From assembly GCA_041667545.1 (NCBI GenBank), contig JBAYES010000028.1, positions 1 through 26,131 of the forward strand: a DNA stretch of 26,131 nucleotides. The letters are read 5' to 3'. The position numbers were made by a program, and so were the translations under genes. The notes below the pieces were generated by a model that saw only the letters and a list, made by a program, of their open reading frames with translations, was not told where the DNA came from and made no database searches. This DNA is from SLID01 sp041667545 (GTDB taxonomy: Bacteria; Omnitrophota; Gorgyraeia; Tantalellales; Tantalellaceae). Each line of letters opens with the position of its first letter. Position 1 is the stretch's first letter. Of the stretch, positions 1-6,634 are shown piece by piece.

Positions 1-162
1 ATAAATAAGATCTTCAGAAAGATGTTCGGCCTTAAGATCGCGGTATCTTCTATCGCCGGCTTCCGAGATCAAGTTGCCCGTGAAGCTAAACCTCTCTATG
101 AGAAGATCAAAGAACAATTGAAAGAAGCAGAGATGCCTGGCGCACATAATGCGGGACCTTGA
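1..162 (+). CDS. C-terminal tail of an unidentified protein, cut by the window edge
   Basis: Frame 1 is open from the first base to a TGA at 160-162, giving 53 residues that begin INKIFRKMFGLKIAVSS and end in EMPGAHNAGP. The stretch REAKPLYEKIKEQLKEAE reads as a charged amphipathic helix. No start codon with a ribosome binding site is visible, so this is probably the end of a longer gene entering from the left. I do not recognise the family. It is one of only two possible plus-strand genes and would converge on the acetate kinase operon. It could also be a chance open frame, since 53 codons is short. Confidence 0.4.
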   Translation: MNKIFRKMFGLKIAVSSIAGFRDQVAREAKPLYEKIKEQLKEAEMPGAHNAGP

Positions 163-292
163 AAAGGTTATCAAATACTGGGATGAGGAAGATCTGGAGA
201 CGGTAACATATTGCAAGAGGCTTATGGAAATACTAATGAGAGGAATTGACCTGCCCGCCGTAAATAACCAACGAAATACATTAGTTTATTGA
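149..292 (+). CDS. Possible 47-residue small protein, hypothetical
   Basis: An ATG at 149 opens a 47-codon frame overlapping the previous frame by 14 bp and stopping at 290-292. The product starts MRDLEKVIKYWDEEDLETV and looks like a charged helical peptide. The last third of the frame (from about 249) lies inside the 54 bp interspersed repeat, which supplies the C-terminus LPAVNNQRNTLVY and the stop. There is no convincing ribosome binding site. It may be a small coupled gene whose end was replaced by the repeat, the frameshifted end of the upstream gene, or chance. Confidence 0.25.
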   Translation: MRDLEKVIKYWDEEDLETVTYCKRLMEILMRGIDLPAVNNQRNTLVY

Positions 293-302
293 GATCACTT
301 CG
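249..302 (+). repeat. 54 bp interspersed repeat, module A, copy 1
   Basis: These 54 bases recur exactly at 10364-10417 in the same orientation. The unit begins ACCTGCCCGCCGTAAATAAC and ends GAGATCACTTCG. In this copy it runs on into CGTCGCCCCCTTCGGGGCTC and then CTCGTGACGACG. That continuation resembles the widespread intergenic motif 'gattgcttcgtcgc...ctcctcgcaatgac' seen in many bacterial genomes (known pattern, recalled and not searched). It is therefore most likely a non-coding interspersed element. Confidence 0.8.
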
Positions 303-494
303 TCGCCCCCTTCGGGGCTCCTCGTGACGACGGCGTAGGATTCTACTGCGGATAACTGAAATGTTACCATCGTCAACCCCTTGTCTCCCCAGTGTCAAGC
401 CTATACAAGATATTTTCGATTAGATTTTTACGAGGCGAAGCATCGGGGGAGCACCTAAAAATATGGTGGAAAAACGACAGGTGTAAGATCGAGT
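293..494. other. Intergenic DNA between convergent genes, holding most of repeat copy 1
   Basis: About 200 bases without a supported gene. The end of module A is followed by a small GC hairpin (CCCC-TTCG-GGGG near 307-317) inside a wider CGTCG...CGACG pairing, and then by module B in inverted orientation at 344-367. The remainder, 368-494, shows no gene. I see no clear intrinsic terminator for the minus-strand operon that ends at 495; a weak CACCT...AGGTG pairing near 453-483 is not convincing. Confidence 0.5.
344..367 (-). repeat. Module B of the composite repeat, inverted copy
   Basis: On the minus strand this reads GTAACATTTCAGT, four variable bases, then CGCAGTA. The same 13+4+7 arrangement is found on the plus strand at 10328-10351, just before the second 54 bp module A. 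Here module B follows module A and points the opposite way, so the two loci have the same parts in a different arrangement. Confidence 0.6.
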
Positions 495-1574
495 TCAGAA
501 CCGTCCCTGAAAATCTTTGCTTAGCAGGAATATTATATCTAAAACGTCTTTGCTGTTTATGTTGACTTCTATTTTCGACTCGTCAGATGATACGCGCAAA
601 AGCCCGTCATTTAATCCCCACGGCAACTCTGCAATATTTATGCCAAGAAATGATATCCTTTTGACTAAATCGTAAACCAAGGGGAACAATAAGCTTACAT
701 TGCTTCCGGAAAAAAATATTTTATCTAATCCTCCAAGAACAGATATCCCTTCCCCTATGTATTTCATTATCTGGGCAATATAAACCTCAAATGCCAGATC
801 CACCTTGGCATCCTTTCCACGCAGTTTAAACATATCCTTAAACTCAATGTCATATCCCGTCATTCCCTTAAAACCGCTTTCGTTCTTCAGCATATTATCT
901 ATCCAGTATATCGAATGTTTGTGGACATTCATCAGATAGAACACTATCCCCGGGTCCAGATCACCGCAGCTGGGCATTGACATTACTCCCTCAAGCGGGG
1001 TATATCCCAAACTTATGGAAACGGGGCGTCCTTCCTTTATAGCGCAAACAGTTGTTTGTTTATCAAAAACCACAGAAACACATTTACACCCGTCAGTGAC
1101 GAGTCCGGCGTTCATTTCGTGGTATATTCCGTGAAACCCCCATTTCCTTATATTATTTTCCGCGCAGTATTCGAGTGGAAGGGCATAAAACTTCTCTTCG
1201 TCCGGCAGATCCCTGAAAAACGAAGTCTCGAAGAAAGCTATAAGCGGAACATCGTGAAAGGCGAGCCGAAATTTTTTAAGTATCTCTGCCGCAGAAGGCA
1301 CATAAAAAGAAAATTGCTCTGTCAAACCAACGAACCGCTCAAAAAAGGCCTCATCAACAAGCGTCGGACCATCGAACAGATCTCCCCCAAAAATCATCTT
1401 GAAAGAAATCGCGGTTATCCTGGCTCTGCCTATAAAACTTCGGACAGCTTTTCTCAGAACTTCAGGCTCTCCTGAGAAACTCTCCTCACCTAACGGCACA
1501 GATCGCTTGTTTCCGTTTTTTTCGTAAGCCAGTATCTTAGCCCCCGACATACTATAATCAACTACCAGTATCAT
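495..1574 (-). CDS. Degenerate acetate kinase homologue, probable pseudokinase
   Basis: A 359-residue member of the acetokinase family (ASKHA fold), shorter than the usual ~400. Retained family motifs are KWGFHGIYH (144-152), VCAIKEGRP (176-184), YTPLEG (191-196) and SCGDLDPG (202-209). Catalytic positions known from acetate kinase are mostly changed. The N-terminal NxGSSS loop is DYSMSG (6-11), and the HRxVH arginine is Lys59. The catalytic Asp of FDTSFH is Glu116. HLGxG is FDKQT (170-174), and the Arg before CGD is Ser202. Only the GFHG histidine (His148) remains. Acetyl-phosphate formation is therefore unlikely (inference). The gene overlaps the upstream kinase by 17 bp, so the two are probably translationally coupled. 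It may be a regulatory or dimer partner, or a ligand sensor. Its last residues (QGRF) and stop fall in a GAACCGTCCC motif that may be a repeat relic. Confidence 0.8.
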   Translation of the reverse strand: MILVVDYSMSGAKILAYEKNGNKRSVPLGEESFSGEPEVLRKAVRSFIGRARITAISFKMIFGGDLFDGPTLVDEAFFERFVGLTEQFSFYVPSAAEILKKFRLAFHDVPLIAFFETSFFRDLPDEEKFYALPLEYCAENNIRKWGFHGIYHEMNAGLVTDGCKCVSVVFDKQTTVCAIKEGRPVSISLGYTPLEGVMSMPSCGDLDPGIVFYLMNVHKHSIYWIDNMLKNESGFKGMTGYDIEFKDMFKLRGKDAKVDLAFEVYIAQIMKYIGEGISVLGGLDKIFFSGSNVSLLFPLVYDLVKRISFLGINIAELPWGLNDGLLRVSSDESKIEVNINSKDVLDIIFLLSKDFQGRF

Positions 1575-2787
1575 GTTTAATGAACTCCTTATACGCTTCC
1601 CTCGCTATCATTATCTCTTCGTCTGTAGGAACGATTAGAACACGTGTCTCCGATAGCTCTGATGAAATATCGCTTATACCTTTCGCATACTTCTCATTCT
1701 TGTCTTTATCAAGGCTTACCCCGATCAACTCCATGCCCCCGCAAACGCTTTGTCTTAAAATCGGGGAAACCATACCAAGTGAATCGGTAAAGATAAGTAC
1801 ATCCGCTTTCTTCAAGATCAAGGCGTAAAAACATACATATGTCCTTACCCTGCGCGCGTACATTTCGAACGTCATTTTCGCCCTCTTGTCGGTATTCATG
1901 CCCCTTATCACATCCCTCAGATCTGATGACGCGCTGTAAATGCCAAGCACCCCGCTTTTATTATTGAGCACCTTTTCCGCGTCTTCGGAAGATAATTTTT
2001 CCCTGAACATGAGATTGAGCAGGGCGCCGGAATCAACATCACCGCATCGCGTATTCATCATCAGCCCCTCAAGTGGCGTAAACCCCATAGAACTGTTAAT
2101 AGATCTGCCTCCTTTTATGGCGCATACACTCGCTCCCCCTGTTCCGAGATGACAGCTTATAATACGCAGAAGCCTCGGATCTTTACCAAGAAACTTACCG
2201 GCTTCTTCCATAACGTAGCGGTGTGATATACCGTGAAAACCTACTTTCTTTATGCCGTATTTAGCGGCCACTTTACGATTAATAGCATAAGCGGAGAAAG
2301 AAGGCGGTATGGTCCTATGAAATGATGTGTCGAAAACGACGAACTGGCGCACTTCAGGATACTGCTTATGACAAAACTCTATAAGCCGGTATGAAATTGG
2401 ATTATGGATCGGCGCCAAAGGGAACGTCTTTTTAAGTTTAGCAAGTACCGCCCTTGATACCGTTACCGGCTTTGCGAAAAAAGTCCCCGGATGAACATAC
2501 CTATGGGCAAAAGCCTCAAAATGTATATCCTTATTGGCCTTGGAATCTTCCGCAATAAGACCCAGGACTTCCTGCAGCGCCACCGAATGATCCGGAAGAG
2601 GCGCTTCGACGGCCCTTTCCTCGCCCAGGACTGAATGTATTATCCGTGTTTTTCCCTGGGTCTTAATGCCTACCCTTTCAGCCTCTCCGCGTACAAGCTC
2701 TGAACCATCCGGCAGGCTTACTACTTTGTACTTCAAGGATGAACTTCCGCAATTAAGTACAAGCATATTCATATCATATTGCCTCAT
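1558..2787 (-). CDS. Acetate kinase family protein with altered active-site loops
   Basis: A 409-residue acetokinase-family protein, full length. It keeps the N-terminal phosphate loop LNCGSSSLKYK (11-21), the HRYVH arginine (Arg96), the catalytic Asp in FDTSFHR (Asp153), GFHGISH (His185), HLGTGG (His213), TRCGDVDSG (Arg247) and the C-terminal PTDEEIMIAREA (387-398). Two loops differ from typical enzymes. HGG after the arginine is HPGTFF, and the nucleotide loop normally GGIGEN is TDSLGM (334-339). HLGxG carries Thr where Asn is usual. It is probably an active acyl kinase, possibly with another acyl substrate or nucleotide preference (inference), so I give no gene symbol. No phosphotransacetylase lies beside it. 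The start shares ATGA with the end of the hydrolase gene (4 bp overlap), supporting the first ATG, though Met6 or Met8 are possible. Confidence 0.85.
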   Translation of the reverse strand: MRQYDMNMLVLNCGSSSLKYKVVSLPDGSELVRGEAERVGIKTQGKTRIIHSVLGEERAVEAPLPDHSVALQEVLGLIAEDSKANKDIHFEAFAHRYVHPGTFFAKPVTVSRAVLAKLKKTFPLAPIHNPISYRLIEFCHKQYPEVRQFVVFDTSFHRTIPPSFSAYAINRKVAAKYGIKKVGFHGISHRYVMEEAGKFLGKDPRLLRIISCHLGTGGASVCAIKGGRSINSSMGFTPLEGLMMNTRCGDVDSGALLNLMFREKLSSEDAEKVLNNKSGVLGIYSASSDLRDVIRGMNTDKRAKMTFEMYARRVRTYVCFYALILKKADVLIFTDSLGMVSPILRQSVCGGMELIGVSLDKDKNEKYAKGISDISSELSETRVLIVPTDEEIMIAREAYKEFIKHDTGS

Positions 2788-4001
2788 ATACTGTCCGAAC
2801 TCCAGCCGAAGGCCGGCATGCCTATGTTCCTTTGGATAATAAGAGCCTGCCCATACACCGCCTTTTCGAGCTTGTCCGTCCCCACATCATCCGTCCCGGA
2901 ATGCAGATCTTCTTCTGATCCCGCCCCGAACCCTATAGTGGGTATCTTAAGCTCCGCGCAAGTGTAAGAACCTTCGGTGATTATGTTTTTCCAAAAACTA
3001 AAATTGGACCTGAACCCGCTCTCCTTAAGACACTTGAGCGAATCCGAAGCGAACGGATCATGGCCCTCCATAACCCACGGTTTAAACTCTTTTTCCGATA
3101 CTATTTCGATTCCGGTAGAGGTCCTGAATTTTTGTTTAGCCAGCATTGTTCTTACACTAACCTCGGGTTCTGAACTGTACACTCTACGGGCTATCGTTTT
3201 AGCCCTATTTAATATCGCTCGTTCGTTCTCCTCGGGAATATACGCTCTGTCAACAACAACACGAAATTCGTTCGACTCATCCCCCAGCCTGGCTCCGCTG
3301 TAAAGTACATCTTTTATACGCAGCTCGGAATGCCCCATGTTCAGATCGTTAGGCATTTCTTTTGACACCTTCTCAAGCTCATTTATCAGCGGGAACATCG
3401 TACCCAGCATGTTCATCCCGCGGTTCTCCAGAAAATTTTTTTTGAGTTTTCCCCTGACAACTATCTCGTATTCCATCCTGCCTTTATGACCCAGGTTAAC
3501 GTTAAACTCAGTCGGTTCACACAGCAGAACCCCTTTTATCCGTTTTAACTTGGACTTGAGCAATCCGTCAAACAGGTATTTTACCCCCGGATTGCAGCTC
3601 TCTACCCTCGGCACACAGCACACCAAAAGATCTCCCGTAAATGGAAGCATTGTTCGTTTCATCAAAGCCGCCGTGTAAAGAGCGGATACGATCCCGGCTT
3701 TAAAACTGACCATACCGCTTCCGTTAATTTCTTCCAATCTCTGTCTGCCGGAAGATACAATATCGACATGGGACATCATCACAACGGCTTCTTCTTTACC
3801 GTACCCCTTAACTTCGCCGATAAGGTTCCCCGCTTTATCCCGGGAAACACTGTCAAAAGGCAAGTTCTTCATCTCCGATGAAACCATATCCATGAACTCT
3901 CCGAAATTCTTCCCGGTTACATTGAAGCTGTCTATTTTTTTCGCAAATTTGGCAAGAGGCTTCTTAAGTCCACCCATTTTTAATTCCAATAGTTTTTTCA
4001 T
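2784..4001 (-). CDS. M20-family hydrolase homologue (YgeY-like) with altered catalytic residues
   Basis: A 405-residue protein with the layout of M20 amidohydrolases/peptidases, closest by eye to the YgeY group. Matching segments are MSHVDIV (metal ligands His78, Asp80), LLCEPTEFNVNLGHKGRMEYE (159-179, ligand Glu162), an inserted dimerisation domain with ENRGMNML, and GFGAGSEEDLHSGTDD (C-terminal ligand His367). Two essential positions look lost. The bridging Asp of the DMKGG motif falls at SFKAG (Ser99), and the paired catalytic Glu-Glu reads Val133-Glu134. The His of the dimerisation domain's HGS motif is also absent (LKKNF). Family membership is clear; metallohydrolase activity is doubtful. 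The gene follows the XRE-cupin gene by 78 bp, has GGGGAGCG before its ATG, and overlaps the next kinase by 4 bp. Binding of a peptide, N-acyl amino acid or similar ligand without turnover is a possibility. Confidence 0.8.
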   Translation of the reverse strand: MKKLLELKMGGLKKPLAKFAKKIDSFNVTGKNFGEFMDMVSSEMKNLPFDSVSRDKAGNLIGEVKGYGKEEAVVMMSHVDIVSSGRQRLEEINGSGMVSFKAGIVSALYTAALMKRTMLPFTGDLLVCCVPRVESCNPGVKYLFDGLLKSKLKRIKGVLLCEPTEFNVNLGHKGRMEYEIVVRGKLKKNFLENRGMNMLGTMFPLINELEKVSKEMPNDLNMGHSELRIKDVLYSGARLGDESNEFRVVVDRAYIPEENERAILNRAKTIARRVYSSEPEVSVRTMLAKQKFRTSTGIEIVSEKEFKPWVMEGHDPFASDSLKCLKESGFRSNFSFWKNIITEGSYTCAELKIPTIGFGAGSEEDLHSGTDDVGTDKLEKAVYGQALIIQRNIGMPAFGWSSDSI

Positions 4002-4028
4002 AGCGCTCCCCGTTTTGTTTTATGACGT

Positions 4029-4064
4029 TTAACTATATTAAGTATTAGTTAATATTGCACGCAA
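4029..4064 (-). promoter_or_regulatory. Possible promoter and operator before the hydrolase/kinase genes
   Basis: The 78 bp gap after the XRE gene contains TTAACTA and TAGTTAA arms (7 bp, perfect) separated by 10 bp at 4029-4052. On the minus strand, TTGCGT (4059-4064) and TAATAT (4035-4040) are spaced 18 bp, a weak sigma70-like pair with its -10 inside the inverted repeat. This would let a repressor, plausibly the XRE-cupin protein, control the three downstream genes separately from its own gene. The region is AT-rich, so chance symmetry is possible. Confidence 0.35.
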
Positions 4065-4079
4065 AAAAAATCGCTCTTT

Positions 4080-4631
4080 CTAAAAAGTCGGAGGGGTTAC
4101 TATCCAGATCGCCTCCGCTTCTTTTTTCCCAACATTCTTGAAAGCATGCGGCACACTTGAATTAAAATAAATACTGTCCCCCTTTTTTAAAATATAAATA
4201 GTATCGTTAAGGGTTATCTCTATCGAACCTTTAAGCACAAGGACAAATTCCTGCCCGAAATGCTTATACGACGTTCCGCCTGATGTCGCGCCTTCCTTAA
4301 GTTTGAAGAGCAAAGGTTCCATCTGCTTATTAGGATCACGCGAAGTCAGCAGATACAGGTTTATGCCCTTGCCGGCCTCATGGAGATATTTCCTCTCGTT
4401 CGATCTCACGATAGGATTATCCTCTACCGTACTCCCGCCTTCTATAAGACGGCTTACCGTGGTTTCTAACGCGTCTGAAATTTTCTTAAGGCTGGATAAG
4501 GAAGGAGAAGCCTTGCCGCATTCTACTTGTGAAAGAAAACTGGCGCTTACACCCAATCTCTCCGCCAAAACCCTGAGCGTAAGTCCCATTTCCTCTCTCG
4601 CCCTTTTTATATTAACACCTACAATTTTCAT
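4080..4631 (-). CDS. XRE-cupin transcriptional regulator
   Basis: A 183-residue two-domain regulator. Residues 1-65 form a Cro/C1-type helix-turn-helix: VNIKRAREEMGLTLRVLAER, then LGVSASFLSQVECGKASPSL. Residues 100-180 form a cupin sensor domain with FGQEFVLVLKGSIEITL and KKGDSIYFNSSVPHAFKNV. The architecture is that of PuuR-like regulators, where the cupin binds a small metabolite. It is the first gene of the run leading into the hydrolase and the two acetate kinase homologues, so those are the likely targets. A promoter and an inverted repeat lie directly upstream, which fits autoregulation. The ligand cannot be read from sequence; a carboxylate, amine or acyl amino acid would suit its neighbours (inference). 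Confidence 0.9.
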   Translation of the reverse strand: MKIVGVNIKRAREEMGLTLRVLAERLGVSASFLSQVECGKASPSLSSLKKISDALETTVSRLIEGGSTVEDNPIVRSNERKYLHEAGKGINLYLLTSRDPNKQMEPLLFKLKEGATSGGTSYKHFGQEFVLVLKGSIEITLNDTIYILKKGDSIYFNSSVPHAFKNVGKKEAEAIWIVTPPTF

Positions 4632-4650
4632 ATCTCCATCCTTTAAACAG

Positions 4651-4693
4651 AGTTTACCACAGAATATTTCGTTGTCAAGTATATGTTAACGAA
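4651..4693 (-). promoter_or_regulatory. Sigma70-like promoter and possible operator of the XRE-cupin gene
   Basis: On the minus strand, TTGACA (4673-4678) and TAAACT (4651-4656) are separated by 16 bp, with the ATG about 20 bp downstream. An inverted repeat with perfect 6 bp ends, TTCGTT...AACGAA, spans 4668-4693 and covers the -35 box. That is the expected place for autorepression. The -10 match is 4 of 6, and the operator symmetry is partial (18 of 26 positions). Confidence 0.5.
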
Positions 4694-5109
4694 AAGCAAA
4701 TTTTTTAATCAGCGCTTAACGGGGACGGGGCGGTTCCTTCCTTCATCTTGCACTCTTTAAACAACATCCGGAACACCTTATGAGCAAAAATAAAAAAGCT
4801 ACTACTATTCTTTCTCTATGGAAAAATCTCCGGCGTTAGCTATGGAATCTATTATGGCGTTGAGGCGCAATTTTGAGAAACAAGCCGCGAGATCTCAATA
4901 TTACAAATTAAAGCTTGTAGCCCATAAAGTTAGACCCAAGCGAGGCTTGGTCCGGCTTCGCTTGTCATGATTGTAATCGAAAGGTCGTCATGCATCGAAC
5001 TATGCTGGTCTGTGGAATGATGCTGAGCGATAAAGGTTTTACCAAAGTACTAAAGTAAAAACCCCTTGTCTTGAGGAAAATTGGAGATCTCAAATACAAA
5101 TATTAAATA
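4694..5109. other. Gene-free intergenic region with inverted repeats and a repeat-like GC motif
   Basis: About 415 bp with no supported ORF and no tRNA-like structure. It contains GGGGACGGGGCGGTTCC (4721-4737), resembling motifs found near REP-associated (RAYT) transposases, and a perfect 6 bp hairpin CCAAGC-GAG-GCTTGG (4936-4950). An overlapping CAAGCGA...TCGCTTG pairing uses the same bases and would exclude the first. Two related GAGATCTCAA-containing AT-rich stretches lie near 4889-4911 and 5084-5104. The mix suggests old repeat insertions between two operons. Confidence 0.45.
5035..5063 (-). terminator. Possible hairpin terminator after the exporter operon
   Basis: On the minus strand, GGTTTTTAC and GTAAAACC pair with one bulge around a 12-nt loop, followed by CTTTATC. 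The hairpin lies 46 bp past the stop of the last gene of the operon. The stem is AT-rich and the U-tract is short, so termination would be weak. Confidence 0.3.
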
Positions 5110-5319
5110 TTAAAACCTCTGTTCTTTATTCTCGTTCCCTTCTCCTATTTTACGCAATATGGACATCATGGGACACCAATTGGTAAAAGCTGACTGCAGG
5201 AGATTTATCCCCACAAAAAGAGTGAACCAGAGCCACCTGATATCTAAAAAATAAGCCAGAAAAACACTCGTTAATATAAAAAAACCGGCGGCTCCTCTTA
5301 ATATGCGTTCTACAAGCAT
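5110..5319 (-). CDS. Small DUF2892-type (YgaP-like) inner membrane protein
   Basis: A 69-residue protein with two predicted membrane helices (about 8-24 and 28-45) followed by TNWCPMMSILRKIG. That matches the C-terminal 'G/N-x-C-P-x-y-x-l-l-G' signature of the DUF2892/YgaP transmembrane family; Cys49 is the conserved cysteine. In other bacteria this module is often fused or adjacent to rhodanese domains, which links it to sulfane-sulfur or thiol chemistry (family knowledge). No rhodanese is in the window. A strong ribosome binding site (GGGAGGG) precedes the ATG, 11 bp after the barrel gene, so it is the last gene of the exporter operon. Confidence 0.75.
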   Translation of the reverse strand: MLVERILRGAAGFFILTSVFLAYFLDIRWLWFTLFVGINLLQSAFTNWCPMMSILRKIGEGNENKEQRF

Positions 5320-5330
5320 AATTCCCTCCC

Positions 5331-6626
5331 TTAAAAACTGTACCTTAATCTTGCGTAAACATTTTTATTTTTTTGCACGCTTCCGAATTCTGTTAAAGAA
5401 TCCTTTCCCCATGGTAAGTTGGCTCCGACAGTAAGCGTCCATCCATCCTGGGGGCTCCAACTTATAGACGGCCTTGTATAAACATCCAGGTCAGATGGCG
5501 AGAAAAAAGTGAAAATGCTGATCTTTACTGTCTGATCGGCGAAAAATTTTGTCATCCTGTTGGTAATGGTATGCCTGTACTCTTTCCACTTATAGTCCAT
5601 GGGCAAAAGAGCCCTTTCGTATTGCCTGTAATCCAATGTCTGTTCAAGATAATACTGGAATGCCATCTTAAAATCATTGCTAAGATCTTTCTCATACCCG
5701 GCAAGGTATTTCATGCGGGAGTTCTGAATTGTCCTTATGTCCCCCACGCTATCGTCGGGTGAATAGTAGTATGCCGCTTCAATATTACCTATTCCCCAGA
5801 AAACCGGCCCGCGCAAACTTGCTCCGTATGAATCCAGGCGTTCGTGGTAAAGCTGATGAGCCTGTTCGTCATAATAACTTTTCGGAGAGGGATCGAACCC
5901 TCTATAGTAATAAAAAGCCGCCTCGTAGGCTTGGAAATTTCTGTATATCCGAGCGGCATACACAAAATTTGACAGCTTTTTTGCCGGCATAAGCACATCC
6001 CGTTCCGCGGTGACCCCGGCTATCTTGCCTTGAAAAGTGTCGAAATAGCTTACCCTGTATCCAGAAGGAACAGTATCGGGCTCAAAAAAAGGTATCCATA
6101 CAAGATCGACATTGAACCATTCCGGATACAACATAAGCCGGAAAGCATCGTTGGGTATTTTAAGATATTCATCGTCTCTACCTATAAAGAAAGACACATA
6201 GTCTTTGGGGAAAAGATCGTTTAGAAAAAGATAGTCGCCTGTCCCCCAGGTGAGAACCTGCCGTCCTACCTTTATGTCGGCGATGTCCAAAGGAGTAAAA
6301 GAGACATTTAGCTCCCTTAGATCCGTAATGACCTTGCCTCCCTCATAAATATCCAGAACAAAATCGCATCTGGCTTTTACGAAGGTTTGCCAGTCGGCAA
6401 GAATATTATTTCCGATAAAATAATGGTTCGTCTTAAGCTGAGCCCTTGCTTCGGCCATATTGAACTGCCTGTGGCGAGTATCATCTTTACCCACTCTCGG
6501 GGCAAAAGCTTCTTCAAGAAAACCGTGGATCTTTGGAAAATCCGAGGAGTAAGCATACCTTCCGACTTCTACCGCAAGAAGTAAAATAGAGAGACACAAT
6601 ATCTTTAAAATATTCAGAACAGCCAT
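5331..6626 (-). CDS. Outer-membrane beta-barrel protein, DUF1302-like
   Basis: A 431-residue protein with an N-terminal signal sequence (about 1-27, ending EVGRYAYS), then alternating polar and hydrophobic strands with many Tyr/Trp/Phe. It ends in YARLRYSF, a C-terminal Phe as in outer-membrane barrels. The segment VGRQVLTWGTGDYLFLNDLF (120-139) and the following DY resemble the signature of DUF1302-like and related porin families. Such genes commonly sit beside an RND/MMPL exporter and a LolA-like periplasmic protein, exactly as here (8 bp after the LolA-like gene). The likely role is the outer-membrane part of an envelope transport system. It could instead be an unrelated porin sharing the operon. 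Confidence 0.75.
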   Translation of the reverse strand: MAVLNILKILCLSILLLAVEVGRYAYSSDFPKIHGFLEEAFAPRVGKDDTRHRQFNMAEARAQLKTNHYFIGNNILADWQTFVKARCDFVLDIYEGGKVITDLRELNVSFTPLDIADIKVGRQVLTWGTGDYLFLNDLFPKDYVSFFIGRDDEYLKIPNDAFRLMLYPEWFNVDLVWIPFFEPDTVPSGYRVSYFDTFQGKIAGVTAERDVLMPAKKLSNFVYAARIYRNFQAYEAAFYYYRGFDPSPKSYYDEQAHQLYHERLDSYGASLRGPVFWGIGNIEAAYYYSPDDSVGDIRTIQNSRMKYLAGYEKDLSNDFKMAFQYYLEQTLDYRQYERALLPMDYKWKEYRHTITNRMTKFFADQTVKISIFTFFSPSDLDVYTRPSISWSPQDGWTLTVGANLPWGKDSLTEFGSVQKNKNVYARLRYSF

Positions 6627-6634
6627 CTTCCGCT

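Noticed and set aside
368..440. Two TTGAC boxes on the minus strand near 368-410 considered as promoters
   Set aside because: No acceptable -10 sequence lies 16-18 bp downstream of either, and no gene follows on that strand within the window.
376..5071. Shared 11-mer ACCCCTTGTCT at 376-386 and 5061-5071
   Set aside because: Too short to separate from chance, and the flanking bases differ.
4694..5109. Possible tRNA or structured RNA in the gene-free region
   Set aside because: No cloverleaf or TTCGAATC-type T-loop was found; only isolated hairpins are present.
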